Positions 50,606 through 64,000 of a DNA stretch of 64,000 nt are shown in pieces (position 1 is the first letter of the stretch; every line of letters starts with the position of its first letter). This DNA is from Erythrocercus mccallii (lineage: Eukaryota > Chordata > Aves > Passeriformes > Dicruridae). The translations under genes and the position numbers were made by a program. The notes beneath the pieces were generated by a model. The model ran no database searches, was not told where the DNA came from, and worked only from the letters and a program-made list of their open reading frames with translations. Location: positions 48,377-112,376 of the forward strand of contig VZRG01001701.1 of assembly GCA_013397435.1 (NCBI GenBank), in the 5' to 3' direction.

Positions 50606-53600
50606 TGCCATGGAGCTGTGCCTCCCCCGGTGTTAGGCAGGACTAAGCTTGTAAACCTCACAGTTCAAAAAGGCCTTTGTAAAATGTGATCATAGGAAAG
50701 GAAGTATTTCTTTGAGACTATTCCTAGAAAGGTATTTTAAACAGTCCCTAAGCATATGGTTCCATTATACTTAATATGAAGTGCCAGGAGGGCAGAGAGG
50801 ATGAAGTGTTGTGTTGTAGTCACAGGCTAGGGTTGCTCTCAGTACAAGCTGAAGAGAGTTGGGTTTAGCTGCTTGGCCAAGTGGCACCATGTGAGTCTGA
50901 CAGGAATGCTGAGAGCGTGAGGCTGGGAGATGCTTCCTTTTGGTTCCCACCTTGGGTGGATGCACTTGTGTGTAACTGTACACACAGAGCAGCTCGGCTG
51001 GAAAAGTGATCCCAGGGCTTGACACTGAGCTCGGAAGTGAAATTTCTCAGAACAGCGGCCAGCATGACTTGGATAAATGTTTAAACCATTGAAGATAGAC
51101 TTGTGTAAGGCTCATACCATAACTTAAATTTCAGTAGGAGAATTTATTTAACAGATGAAAACTTCCTCTGATTTCTCAAGTATGCGGTGAAAGACGCTGT
51201 GTCCATGCCTGTGTAAGACCATCCCCAGAGATGCTGATGTGGTCTGATTGCACCACCTTAAATCCACACCTTAGAGGTGCTATTGTAACGTGTGTGTACA
51301 AGCCCTTGTTTGGGATGCTGCCCTTGCTGAATTTGCTGTCATGCAGCTCCACTGAGCGTTAGTTTTTAAAGCAGGTAACACCTTCTGCTTGTAAACAGGG
51401 ATTACAAACAAATGCCTGGCATTAGAGCCACAGCTTAAACGAGCTGCGAAGTTCAATACAGGGTGAATGGAAGCTCCTGGAGGCTCCTAACACAAGGACA
51501 TTTTCTTGCTGCTCTCACAGGTTCATAAGTGAGTGGTGGACCACTGCAATTAGTGTTGCTACAGCATTGTTATAAACTGAGGATTTGAGTTTCTTGGGTG
51601 CAGGCTCAGGGCTGGGTGGGGGGTGGCACTTATGAAGTCATGCCACATGGAGATGTTCCTGATCCTTTCATTCTTTTTTGGGATTTATTAAATAATTGCC
51701 TTTTTTGATCTAGGAATAGCAGTTACAATTTGCTGCTGGTCAGGGAACAGTTAAGCCTTCCTCCAGGGCTATTTTTAAATGTGGCAACAACTGTCTTCAG
51801 TGTTTGTAATCTGTCCAGAAATAGACACCACTTAACAAGAACTCTAAGCAAAGAGAAGAGCCTTTTTCAGGAATTCCCACTCTTCACAGGCGTTTTGTTA
51901 GGAGATCACTTTCAGCCCAAGGACACTTGTGGCTGCCGGCAGTCAGCTCACTGATCTGGTGCTGCTGGAGCAGGGGGAGCAGCACCTTCCGGAGCACAGG
52001 CAGCTCCACCACAGAGGCTCCAGCACAAACCCACGCTCACAAACCCCAAAGTCTGTGCAGGCCAGGCCAGGGAGCTCCCCCAAGGCCAACTGGAGCCAAT
52101 CCAGCATGGTCCTGCTGTGTGGACATCCCTGCCACCATGGAGCGTGTGTCTTGCTCGTAGTCTGTGTCTGCATCTTATCGCTCAGGCTGAGCCTAATCAC
52201 TTATCAGGCAATTCTAGTGTGAACAGCAGTCGTGTACTTCAGTGGCAGGTCCTGTTAAGTTCAGACCAACCAGGCCACACTCATTATGTGGGGCAGAAGG
52301 GAAGAAAAGAAAAATCTCCATAATTATAAGACTTTCCCAGCTTTCTCCCCTGCTTCAAAGCAGTTCATTCTTTGGGGGGTGGATGGCATTTGCAGAAAAT
52401 GTGTCTGCCTTCCCTACTCCTCATCACATGTATTGGGTTATTCTTTATATTTCGTGTTGAGTGCTGCTGCATTACATGCAAGAATCAAAAATAGCCTCTG
52501 GAAAATGTGTAAGTCAGCAAAGGCCTGGTTCAGTGCCTGCGATGGGCAGTGCATCTGCCCGCTGCTTGCAATAGCTGCCTACCACAGAGGAAAGAGCCAC
52601 ACTTCTTGTCTTCTGTATCTCTGTGTCACACTATGCCCAGGAAGCTGAGCTCTGGACCTCTAATTTTAGGCAACCCAGGGAGCTTTTTATGCCTACAAGG
52701 CTGGATTAGGTTTGGGCTTGAGGCTGAAAGTGGAATCAGCTGTCTTTATAAAACCATGTAAGTATGGGAAGGTGCTCAAGTGTAACTGGAACACCCTTAG
52801 TGGAACTGAAGGGTGTGCTTGTGCAGCATTCAGAGAGCCTGCCAGGTTTTCAGGCTTCACACTGCAAAAAAACCTAAGGTACCCATCCATAGCTCCCCAG
52901 GCAGAATATAAACCTGAATATTACAAGCGTGTTCTTGACTTGCTGAATCTAATGTACATTTTGCCTTAGTTGGGCAAGATAGAGCCCTTTAAGGTGTTAT
53001 TTTCACACTAGAAAGTGGAAAATTATTATTTTAAAATAGAATAGAAAGCAGCTCAGTGTAGGCAAGCCGCTGTCATTTGCCAGAGACATTTCTGGCATAT
53101 GAGCAAGAAGTAGCACTTTAAGCAGGAATTGAAAATGTGGTTTTCTGTGCCAGAGGTTGAAGTTTATTGCTGCCTGTGATTTCTGCGTCTGATAGTTCCG
53201 AGCTGTGAAGGGAACAATTCATTCTCAGCCAGTTCTGATATGTGAGAATCCTGAGATCTGTTTTAGAATATCCCTGAAAGTTAACACCAAAGTTGCAGCA
53301 CCGTGTGAGCAGTTCAGGAGGTACAGCCAGACCTGAATTGCATACCTCATGGGACACACAGCATCTACCAGCACTGTCCTTAGCAGGAAGGCAAAGAAGT
53401 CACTTTGCAAAGTGGTCACTTGCTTTTGATGAAGCAGACTAGTATATAATATTAGTTTAATGATGAGTTTGTGACAGTGTGTTTTTCTTTACATTGCCTG
53501 TCAACATTCATCCCAGCGGGCTCTTTTTTTAATCACTAGATACAAGTGAAGAGACAGACATTCAAAGGAACTGAACTTCAAAATGAGGTTATGGGAAGTG

Positions 53601-54111
53601 CCAGGGCCTGATAAGACATCTATGAGTGCAATGCACCTCTGCATTGAGAGTTTAAGAAAAATAAAATAGACAACCCTGCCACAGTTCTCCTGAGGGCAGG
53701 AATTTAAACCACAGGTGTGTGATGAAGATGACAGTGGATGGCTACAGCTTGAAAAAGTACAGGAGAAGAAAAATGGAGAGAAAGTACTTAAAAATTCTAA
53801 TTGTGGCAATAGAAAGGTATAAATTATGTAATGATTTACTTCTCTCATGATAGATAGAGAGAGCCCAAAAGAAGTTTTAGCCAAGTATGTCGATTGAGAT
53901 GAAAAACTAGCAGCCCAAAGGCTGTTAAAGGGAGTTCAGTTCAGCTGTTTGCTGGCTCCAGCCAAAGGACTAAACAAGGACAGGAGAAATAAGTTGAGAT
54001 GAAAAAAATTACTTTTGTTAGGTCAAAATGCTACACTATCAGTTTTTAATTAGTCCATGACAGCGAATCTCTGCCTCTCTTGCACTGCTCATACATTCAA
54101 AGATCATCCAG
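50606..54111 (+). other. ERBB4: ERBB4 intron 3, segment right of the LTR
   Basis: Intronic DNA without a recognised gene. ORFs of up to 127 codons overlap in several frames and show no domains. No viral internal sequence follows the LTR. Confidence 0.7.
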
Positions 54112-54164
54112 AATATGCTAATGTAAGGCTTTTAGTATCCTTTTAGGGATACATTTAGCATATT
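54112..54164 (+). other. Stem-loop with 13-bp outer stem and nested inner hairpin
   Basis: AATATGCTAATGT (54112-54124) pairs with ACATTTAGCATATT (54151-54164) with a single bulged T. Inside it, ATCC (54137-54140) pairs with GGAT (54147-54150). The arms contain octamer-like ATGCTAAT and TTAGCAT words in inverted orientation, so the structure could equally be a pair of POU-type binding sites. It is visible directly; function is unknown. Confidence 0.7.
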
Positions 54165-57100
54165 AAAAGCATACTCTGAGCATTAGCAAGACATACTGAA
54201 CTGGTGGTTCACAGTCAGCCAGACCTGGAGCTTACTGAGGCCACAGGATGCTCTGTGTCCTGTAAATTATTACTGTGTATACTTTTAAAATTGAAAGCAG
54301 GTCACTGTTTTCCTTAGTAATTAAGGTTGGAAACTTATTCCACTGTGCCCATCTTTAATGTGTTGCTCAATAAATCTCTCTTCTTACTGAGTAATTCAAA
54401 ACATGTTTCTTAGATTCTTTTCCATCAAGACAATCATGACTAAGTAATCATAAATGGTGAGTTCATAATTTAGACATTTTCAGTCAGATTTGGACTTCAT
54501 AGAAATTCAGGGCAGAGGGAATTGTTATGTCCACTGGACTCTAGCTACGAGGTGTGGAGCCTCCCCCAGTTATGAGCTCTGAGTATCATTCAGAATTGCA
54601 GCAGATTAGGGGATCCTCATTCATTCCTCCTCCTTCCCTGAAAGCAGTCAAGCATTTTCCCTTCTCTCTGAGTGGCACTCCCTTAGGATTTCCATGGCTT
54701 CCCTGTGCTGCAGCGAGGACACTTAGCCTCTTTCCATCCTCCTGGACAGGCCACCTTTGGATGAACAATGGCTAAAGCAAACCTGTCTGAAAGCAGGAGG
54801 AACCCTTCACAGGATGCCCAGGGATGGGAACTATGATATGTAGACAGGAAATATCCCATATCAGAAATAGCAGCAGGTTTTGTGCAGGTAGATCCCATTG
54901 CATTGTATTAACCAGTTTCCTACACACCTCTTCCCACAGTACCTGCTGTGGAGCTGGCCATGAAACCTGGTTTGTGGAAAGTAGAGGAGCAGACTGTTGT
55001 TATTCCCTGACTTCCAGTCCAAATTAGGAAATGATGAATATGGTTCTCCAGAGGAGCTAGGAAATTAATGGAAGGAGGTGCAGAAGAATAAACTTTTGCT
55101 GTTAGAGATGCAGCTGTGAGGACAGCAGTTACTGAGCCCTATGAGTTTCTGTCCCTCCTCATTTCTCAAGTACTTCTGGGCCCTAATGAGGAGATACTGC
55201 CTCCTGTCCTCTGGAAATGCTTTGGCTTCCTTGAAGGTGTGTGTTTCCTTCCCTTGTGCTTCTGTGGCATTATGCGAAAGACAGTTGTTCCACCTTTGCG
55301 TGTTCACACCTCTGAAGGATTGTTACAAGAGCCAGCTTGGAACAGGACACTAAAAACTGCAGGCATTTTATAGAATTAAGTAATTTCGAAATTACCATAG
55401 CAATTTGCATAAATTTCTGTGTAATCACTTTAATACATTTTCAGGCTCCCCAAGGCAATGTTTTAAGGCATGTTACATAGTAAAAGTGGGATGAAACGAA
55501 TGCTCACGCACGTAGGGTAGGATTTTCCAAAGCAGTCGGTGTTGGTGGTGTTCTGGCAGGATTTTGCGTCACTGAAGTCCTTGATGAAAGCCCTGCCCAC
55601 ACAGTGTGGGCCTGCAGAGGTGCCGACCCCAGAGCCCTGCAGGGTATGAGCACTGTCTGGTCAAGAGTTCCCTCTAGAAGCAGTCCATCCACTTCAATGT
55701 TATTATTTGCATATTTTAGTTTCAAATGCTCAGGCTCTCAGAGGGCTGAGCCTCGTGTGACCCCACAGTTTCCAAAGAACTTCTCACCGTGAATCCTGGG
55801 AAGGGTGTGATTCATGCAGTTACATCTCCTACTTGAAGCAGCCCAAAAAAATGGCCATGGATTCGTGTGAACTGGCAATGCCTGTCTCGTTATCTTGCCT
55901 GAATTCCTGTAGTGTTACTGGTTATGTCCAGCATATTTGACTGCTAGAATGATGAACACTTAGCTCTATTTCAGAAAAGGGAGTGGATGGAGATGCAGGA
56001 GCCTTTTACAATAAATCATGATTTCCAGTCATTGTGGCTCCTTTCTGAAGCTCATTCCGTTCATTTTATTCAGATTTAGTCAGTAAAACCAGCCATGACG
56101 CTCCAGGCTGCTGCATTGGGTAGCCATGCTGAGAGCCCCCTTTGCAAGAGCCCTGCTTCTGGACACTTTGACAGCCCTGGCATTACTGAAACTGTTTCCT
56201 GAACCATCTTAGAGGTTGTGTTGGCTCTTCAGGTGGGGTTCAGCACTTGGCAGCCCCATAATTTGCCTTTTCTTTTGGTTATTCCCAAGTTCAGTGCAGC
56301 TTTGGTAGGAGGGCAGAGAATGCTCCATGCAGGTGTCTGTACACTTGGTTGGTGCCTCAAGAAATTGCTGTGACTCAAGAAAAGCATCATGAGCACTGTC
56401 AGGAAGCTCCTCTATGCAAATCTGCTCTGCAACTGATTTTGTTGTGCATCACAGGTGTTACTGAAGATGATCAAAGTCACACTAAGTGTTAGAGCAGACT
56501 GCAACAATCATTTCTTTATTTCATGTGTCGGTCTCTTACTGTTCCTTGTTCTAGGCTGTCTTATTTTAAATCTGTACATATTCAAAATGGTTTCACCATT
56601 CTGTCACTAAAGATTCAGCTTTTTTTAGTGCACTGTTGAAGAATCAGTTATTGACTGACTTTCTGTCTTGGCAGAAGTGCTTACCTTTCAGCTTCCTCTC
56701 TGTATAAGAAATCTACTTCATTTTCCCTTTGTTAGGCTTAAAAAGAGTACAGCTTGGTAGGGCCTACTGTGCAGTAAATTAATCTCAAGTCTGAAACCAA
56801 GAACACTTTCAACAGGAAAGAAATTTTAAGAGATACACATCTGCATATGTACCTTTTACTTTTTTGGGTTTTTTTTTATGCAAGAATTAAGGCAGGCCGC
56901 AGCATTACATGTTTATTTCTGTTTAGTTTCAATAGAAATTTCTGTAAAATAAACGTTGTATACACCAAGAAATGCATACACGACATGTAATTTTATGGAT
57001 ACTTACAAGAAGTCCTATTTAAGTTTAAAAGTGTTCAGTGTAAAAGCTGGAAATGCATTTCTTTAGTGATGGGTAGATCTCATTTGAAATGTGATTTGTG

Positions 57101-60100
57101 CTTTTCTTATTTGTGTTAGTTTAGATCTCACGTGCTAGCTATTGAAAAATATTTATCTTTTAGCTTCAAAAGAAGTTTAATTTATCTAATTGAATAATCT
57201 CATCTTTTTGTTTATCCACGGAAGAGTCACCACTTTGTGTAGCATTGAATTTAAGGTGAGGTTTGCATATTGGCGAGGTGATTCCACCACAGTGATCTCT
57301 GCTGGAGAAGTTTTGCTCAAATCCTCCCAGCAACCCTCCATTAACACCCACTTTCATTTTTCTTCCAAAGAAAATAGAGGAAGTGTGTGTGTGAACTCAG
57401 AGAAGTAATTAAAATGGCAAGACATAGGAAGCAATAGGCCTCAGCCTCATCCAAGCTTTACTTTATAGAATTCTCCAATTCAAAGCTGGCACTTGCAAAG
57501 GTATAACACCAAGGTAATTAAACTTGTTTTGTAGTTTGGTCACTTTGCCTGTTATCCTGCTTATTTGGGTGGTATTTTATTAATGATCTCTCAAGGGAAA
57601 ACTACTGTAGCCGGCAAATTAATGAAATATTAATGACAGCCCAAGCGCTGTGTGTGTGATTGCACTCTGGAGAAGCCTGACCTGAATGTGCTACGCACTG
57701 GCTGTGCTCCGTGAGGAGGAGAGTCAGCACAGAGCCTGCAGGGAGTGCTGCATCCCCAGGGACACTCCTGGCTGAGCGGGGGGGATCCACAGGTAAATCG
57801 GAGTCAGGGGTGGGCAGGGCAGCAAGAGCCGCAAACCTGCTGAGCTGGAAAGGCTAAAAATGAGCTCAAAGAGCACGCCCCAAAAGATTGGGCCTGAGTG
57901 AACAAAATCTCTTTGGAGGGCTGGAGGCCAAGAAACAGGACAGAGCTGTACACGTGATTCCAAGAGAATGTGGCAGAGAAGAGAAAGTGACAGAGAAGCC
58001 CATCTTGGGCCTGGGATGCAAAAACATCCCAGTGCAGCAGATACCCCTGCAAGCACCTTCCCTGATGTTTTGAAAATCCATCCCCTGATGCTGTGCAAGG
58101 AAGAGTTGCTGTTCTGCAATAAGTGCCAAATCCCCTTTCCGTGGTGTATTTGTCACATGACATCTTTGACCTCTTGTGAAAGCTGAGTCTTGGAGTTCTT
58201 TTCCATTGGTAATCTTAGTTTGTTAGCCCTGGTTGTGAGGAACACGTGTGAAGAAACTGCAACTTTCCTGGAGCGGGCTTGAGGCAGAGGTGCAATACAC
58301 TAACAGTTAAAGTAGCCCAAACAGGGCTTTTGAAACTTGCTAGTTAAGTTTTTTCAAGGCCTCTGGCAAAACAAGAGCTTTTTGGAGTCATTCAACCTTA
58401 TTAGCTCTGCAACTGTTTATGTACCACTGTGTACTTAAAACACAAACTATTTAAAAATAACAGCATTGGGAGGATGGCCCAGATTTTTGAAGAATAACAA
58501 GTCATTTCCAATTCCTCTGAACCCTTCTCCTCTTTCCCTGAGTGTGCAGCATTTCCTTAGTTTAGAAGCTTTTTGATCATTTCAGAAATTAACATTGCAG
58601 CGGGTTCTGAAGGGATGTGCTCATCAAGGAAGCCAATTCAGGTAACAAAAAGGCACGATTGTTCATTGTCTGTCTTGTTATGGGGGGGAAAAAAAGACCC
58701 TGTGAGCTGATCAGAGTCCTCTGTAGCTGCTGGCTCCCAGACACTGCCTTCCATCCTTCCCAGCAGCTCTGGGAGCAAGGGCACCACAGAGATGCTTCCT
58801 GGGTGGGTGATGGTGCAGGATAGGAAACATGGCTTTGGTCACTGCAGAACCATCTCGGGTTCCCTGGTGGAAAAACTTCGCTTCCAGCTTGGCCAGATTC
58901 CCTGTAGATTACAGTCTGAAGCAAGGGGGAGTCAGAGAGGGAATGAATGTGCATATTCTGGAGGGTTTTTCCCTGCTAGATGGTTAGATAAATAAGGAAG
59001 TGAAAGGAGTTATGCAGCCTGATAGGTTTTACTTGGGAAATCTTAGGCTCACGCCTTGCTTCCGGTGTGGGTGAGTTCTCTCTGCTTGCTTCTCCATCTG
59101 TAAAGCAAACCAGCAGTAATCCTTTCAGGAATTCTCTTCTTTTTCAGTGCTGGTGGTACTCCTCTTTGGATTTCCCTTTTCTTTCCCTTGTGCCCACACA
59201 AGTTTGGGGTCAAAGGCTGTCCCTCCCTTTGGGGTTCCTGTGGTGGCCGACGTCTTGGGTTGCCCTGTAACCAGAAACAGCCTCAAGGCTGACTTGTTGG
59301 GTTTTTCCCAGTTCTGAAGCTGCAAGACAAAAGGCATTTTAGCAAGGGATCTATCTGTGCAGGTACTCATACACACACCCCCAGCAGCACAGGGAGTGAA
59401 GCTGCTGAAAAATCAGCCGTTGCCAGTGCAGCCTCTTCACTTGTCTTACACTCCAGTGCACACAGCAGCGTTAGTGACTGCTGATGTGGAAATGTTCTTT
59501 TAAACCAGGCATTCATAATTAAACTGAGATCAAATACTCAGCCTTCACTCTGGTGCTAATGATGTGCAATATCTTCCTTTTCTTGTATTATTTTTTCATG
59601 TTTGTCTATGTGTGTGTGTATTTTTGCAGCTAGTTGGAAATTATATTTTTAGTCAAGAGGACTAATTAATAATTCATTCATGAATAATGATGAAAGTAGC
59701 TGATTAAAATGTATGTCTAGCTTCAAAAGGAATAATCTTCAGAAGTTATAACTGTTTATAAAGTCCATCTCACCCCCCATCTTCTCTTCCCAGCCTCTGT
59801 GCAACATCTGCTGTTATTCCCATTCACATGTCCCAGGTATCGGGTAGTAATTATACTAGGGAATGTAGCTAATAATTCCTAGGGATCCAGAGTAATAGAG
59901 TTGCAGTTACAAGAGGTGGAATCAGCTGCAAACCTTCCTTCAGCCATGTGTCCCTTGGTTCAGGGGGACAGTATTGGATGGTGTTCTAAGACTAGTTCTC
60001 AGTGTCTGTATTTCTCTCCTTTACTCTTTCTTTGGAAAGACAAGAAACAAAACTCTGAAAACAACACAGGGAGAAAAATTGAAAAGAGAAGAGAGATCAA

Positions 60101-63100
60101 AGTCTTTCATGAACACAGTGTGTGTAAAACCACCTGCAGGGGCAGATTTGTCATGGTACATTTTTGTAAAAATCATTAACTTGTCATGGCAAAATGGAAA
60201 AACTAATAAAACAGCAGTAAAAACAAGTTAAATTCTGAGCCTGGAGGACCAGCTTGTCTTAAAAAAAAAAAAGAACTTTTTAGGGGTCAGCTTTTACTTT
60301 CTCCAATCCTGTGTGACCATGGCCCTTTCCCTTTTAGCCTAGCCCTTTTCCAGACCTCAGCATTTCTGTAGCGTTTCGTATTTGACATGTTGAAGAACAC
60401 TTATTATTACCCTTTCCCCTCTAGATGATCTCTTTTTTTTTTCTCCATCCTGGTGATGTAGTGGTGGTTGTACATAAAATTATAGGTTGTTCCACTGTCC
60501 TCATCCTTTCAGCTACTCTCAGCTTATATCCTCAGCTCAAAAGTATTTGAAAAAGTTCCAACAAGTTTCTAGGCAGAAGAGCACTTACTGAGGCCTCTCC
60601 TGTTGTATCATGTCTGTGAGCTGCGAGTCCTTATTTTTTGTTAGTGTGGATATGGCTATTACTCCTTGTGAAACAAAGTCACATTACATGCACAGTTGGC
60701 AATGTTCAGCTCCTAATAACTCATCTGTGTTTGCATTCTGAACTAAATGACCTGAAAAATTGTGGGTTAAAATGGAAAGGAAAAGGAGGAGAGGGTAGAC
60801 ACATTAGAAAGAAGGAAGGTTCAGGAATGCTTTCAAAACTGAGAAATCTTAATTTTCCAGGCAATCTAAAATGGGAAAGCCAATGAAAAGTGTCAGACTA
60901 GATGTTCATGTGGTGTATACAGACATGGTTCACTGGTTATAAGGGAGCTATGCAAATATCCATCTGCTAAGGATGCAGGCCACTTTTTTTTTTTAAGACA
61001 CTTAGAAGCTAGCGGAAATGTGAGAAAGCTGCTTATTTCCAGAAGCTGTGCCAGGTTCACCCCAGATAAGCAGGAGCAAGACATCAGTGCTGGTGCCCCA
61101 TGCTTTTACTGCCCCATTTAGCCAAATCACTCATGTGGCATCACTCGTGTTCAGGCTGCTGCCACAAACAACACCTTCTGTGGCTTGGAGGAACTGGACA
61201 AGTCACCATGGAGGCAGCGGTGGCATCTTCTGCTCCTCAGCTTGTGTCTCATACACTCCATCCTGCCTGGGATCATTTCTTCCTGGAGCTCATTAAAAAG
61301 CATGTGGGAAAAGTGGCAGTGAGTAGCACTACAGGCATTTAGCTGGAGTAGTGAAGCATTACAAGTTAGAGTTGCTCTTGTTTATTAATTGGCTTTTTTT
61401 TTCTCCCTTTTTGAAATATAAAAATTTCTGTTGGTGAGGGAGCAGCAAGCAGGTAGTGTGATATAATGACAGAGCTGGTAATGAGCTCAGGAGCCCACAG
61501 ACATTAACACACACAAAATCTATTGGCCCTCTTCAGAAACAAAGTATTCTTTGGGGTTTTGTTGGGGTTTTTTTGCTAATTTGTGCCCCAGGGGTGAAGC
61601 TCCCAAATGTACTGTTGCTTCCATTGAAGTTCCATTGCAAAACTTCCCTTTGCTGCTGAAGGATTAAATGTTACCTCTGCATTTCTGGTTTTAGCCCCTC
61701 TGGTGCCATGACATCTATCCTGTGCGTTGCACTCCGCGTGTGATGTGACAGGGTGAAATGTCTTTTGAAAATATATTGTGGTTTTCATCTACCAGAGCCC
61801 TGAAGGACATTAAAAAAAGCTTTTTGAAGAGCTCAGGAGCAACAGAAATTTGTTTGCTGTGCTTTGGGGTTTTGTTAGTCCATGTAAAGCAGTTTTCTTT
61901 GAACAAGTGACCTTTTTCTTGGTGGTTCCGCTGTGCCATGCTGGCTGTCCTGGTAACACAGAGACCGGGTGGACTCCTCTTCAGGATGAGGAGTCTTGCA
62001 GACACCATCTGAGCTACCAGGGACCAAAAAGCTGCTTTAGGACACAGGTGGTGATGTTCACATGCATGCACAGATTTTGAAATGCTGAGGGGACGTTATT
62101 GTGGGAGATGCCCTTTAGCACTGTGAGTGGGAATGAATTTGGCTGTTTTGATCCTGTACCCAAAAATTCCAAAGTAGACCCTTATCTGATGAAAACAGCA
62201 CTTTACTAAAAGCAGTGGACTGATGTTTGATAACCGTGGTAGCCACTGTTTTTCTCTTGCTGGCTTGACCATTTTTTATTTCCTTCTTTGATTATCAAGC
62301 CTGGCTTCCATCCTCAGGAGCCTCCTGCCCATCTCCTTCTCCTCAAACTAGCTAATCTTAGCCCCTGCCAGTTTTTCAGTAAACATAGTGCTGCTTCAGT
62401 TTCCAGCTCTGCTCTGGTTTGGCTTTAGCACCTCTTGCCCTTTAGGCACACTTATTTTCATCTCCTCTTGATCTCTCTGATGGAAAATCTTGGTTGTTGC
62501 AATAGTCCAGTGGTCAGAGGTGGCTTTGATCTGTCAGTCCAACATTTTTCTTAGCTAAAACCATAATCTGCAATATCTTGCAGTTATTCTTTCTGTGGAA
62601 AATAAAGCTTTTGGGGATGCACCAGAAGAAGGCCTGCCCTTATGGTTTAGAGTGTTTAAAGCATAACTGGAGCATTTTTTGTATCAAATCAGCACTTGTG
62701 GTTCTCCTTCGATCACACTGCCAGATTTTTCTTTTATTATCTCAAAACAATTTTTCCTCCCTTCTTAACTTCTCCACCCTTTTTATTTTCAAAGCTTTGC
62801 TTATGTCCAAGCTTCTGCTCAAACCTCCTTCTAATTGTTGGTGATCCGTGGGTGGTCATAATCTGGAAAATGCTCCTATTGCTTTGCATTCTTTTCATTA
62901 TCAATATTTCAGTTGTTAATATTCAATAGTATCTCATTATGCAAAGCTTATGTCATTCTGAAGAGACTCAGCTTTAGCAGGGTCCAAAGCACCAGAGTTT
63001 TCTTTTGAGAAGATAAAAATTTGTGGTATTTACTGTCAATAAACTTGTAAGATAAAATTGTATCAGCAAGGGGGCAGAAAAGCAGAAAATTGCAGATATG

Positions 63101-63359
63101 TGAAGAGCTTTCAGAATAAAGAGTTATTTATATCTAAGATGGATATAACAGCGTAAAATCCACAGGTAACAGTAATTGGGATGGCTCATTCCATGTTTGC
63201 TTTCTTAACGCTTAAAAAGAACAATATTTTTAATTGAAAGTAGGACACAAATAAACTGGTTCCATTGGTTTCATGTACAACAGAGAAAACAAAAAGTGAT
63301 GAGCTTGGCTGTTTTCACCTGCTTACTTCCTGCACTCAAGATTTAGTGGACATGATGGA
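54165..63359 (+). other. ERBB4: ERBB4 intron 3, long segment without recognised genes
   Basis: AT-rich intronic DNA. 55793-57165 has no ORF over 60 codons on either strand. An ATTAATG-rich word cluster near 57612-57642 (AAATTAATGAAATATTAATG) may be a small conserved element. An A12 run lies at 60261-60272. No exon 4, RNA gene or repeat family was recognised. Confidence 0.7.
60261..60272 (+). repeat. Poly(A) run, A12
   Basis: Twelve consecutive A residues following GTCTT, without a recognisable retroposon body upstream. Confidence 0.85.
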
Positions 63360-63541
63360 AAAAGTTCTTCACAGAAAGGGTGATTGGGCATTGGAGCTGG
63401 CTGCAGGAAGGTGGTGCAGTCACTGTCCCTGGAGGTGTTCAAAAAAAGTCTGGATGTGGCACTCAGTGCCATGGTCTGGTTGACAGGTTGTACTCCATGA
63501 CCTCAAAGGTCTTCTCCAACCCAGCTGATTCTTTGATTCTG
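63360..63541 (+). mobile_element. CR1 LINE 3'-end fragment (second copy)
   Basis: The segment has the CR1 3' landmarks in order: TTCTTCACAGAAAGGGTGAT, CTGTCCCTGGAGGTGTTCAA, CTGGATGTGGCACT, GTGCCATGGTCTGGTTGACA and GGTCTTCTCCAACCCAGCTG, ending in the octamer-type tail GATTCTTTGATTCTGG. The landmarks differ in detail from those of the copy at 2819, which suggests a different CR1 subfamily. It is + oriented, 5' truncated, about 180 bases long and not coding. Confidence 0.92.
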
Positions 63542-64000
63542 GCCTCACTGGGACTCTCTGAATCTCACTGCCTGATCACTCTGAAGCAATCAGCACCCAG
63601 CCCAATGGCCAGGAGGAAATTTGGGTAGAGAGGAAAAAAGCATGATACTCATCAAGTGACAGAGATGCTGGGAAAAGAAAGCCACAATGCTTTTGTTCAC
63701 AGCAATAAATCCCCCAGCTCTGAATTCTTATTATCTGCCAAGGCTGCTGGTGACAGGGCTGTGATGCCCAGCACCAGTTGGCCTGTGGCTCCACATTAGC
63801 TGCAATAGGGACCCTAATTGTTTTTTGACAAATCCTTAGGAAGGCTGCCAGAAGTCTTCTGGAATGCACTAACAACTGGTTTATGGTTCTGCACAAATGT
63901 ACCAACTCCTGATAGAGGTTAAATGTACTGCATTAGCAATTGTACTCTATTTGATTATATCATAGGATGAGAGATGTGATGATGTAGCGATTCGCTTGGG
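63542..64000 (+). other. ERBB4: ERBB4 intron 3, right edge of window
   Basis: Intronic sequence after the CR1 fragment. A 109-codon minus-strand ORF (63576-63905) has no recognisable domain. The window ends inside the intron. Confidence 0.7.

Noticed and set aside
28186..64000. ERBB4 exon 4
   Set aside because: I looked for its protein landmarks (a DQNKFLCYADTIHW-like stretch) in the + strand and did not find it; a tblastn search would be decisive.
1..64000. CRISPR arrays, operons, prokaryotic promoters or phage genes
   Set aside because: The spliced vertebrate exon, CR1 elements and ORF structure show eukaryotic intronic DNA; no regular repeat-spacer pattern is present.

Overview
This window is vertebrate, most likely bird, nuclear DNA, and almost all of it is intron. 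The one coding segment I can support is a 187-bp exon at 27999-28185 on the + strand. It has a polypyrimidine tract and AG before it and a perfect GTAAGT donor after it. Its translation is clearly the third coding exon of ERBB4, a receptor tyrosine kinase of the EGF-receptor family. It covers part of extracellular L domain I and ends in an N-glycosylation sequon. The window is therefore the 3' part of ERBB4 intron 2 (1-27998), exon 3, and the 5' part of intron 3 (28186-64000). I did not find exon 4. ERBB4 introns are known to be very long, which fits.

The avian assignment rests on two 3'-terminal CR1 LINE fragments (2819-3143 and 63360-63541) and on a compact solo-LTR-like element (50084-50599). 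I saw no Alu, L1, MIR or B-element signatures. Repeat density looks low, as is usual in birds.

Layout: 1-27998 is intron 2, AT-rich, with the first CR1 copy, TAAT-rich patches that look like candidate conserved non-coding elements (about 4103-4216, 18101-18500, 19200-19460), and a three-part palindromic block at 12383-12422. The exon follows. Intron 3 contains a CpG-island-like segment (about 32260-32780), a second smaller CpG-rich pocket with three adjacent palindromes (36417-36454), a polypurine tract, a long imperfect hairpin (46331-46397), the solo LTR with a perfect 6-bp target-site duplication and an internal minisatellite, another stem-loop (54112-54164), and the second CR1 fragment near the right end.

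Nearly all open reading frames over 60 codons are chance ORFs in intron. None resembles a known protein apart from the frame through the ERBB4 exon. I found no operon, CRISPR array, RNA gene or intact viral or transposon gene. The most useful observations are the exon's substitution pattern and high GC3, the dated-looking solo LTR, the intronic CpG island, and the clustered palindromes and hairpins. The last group are motif-level observations and may be coincidental.
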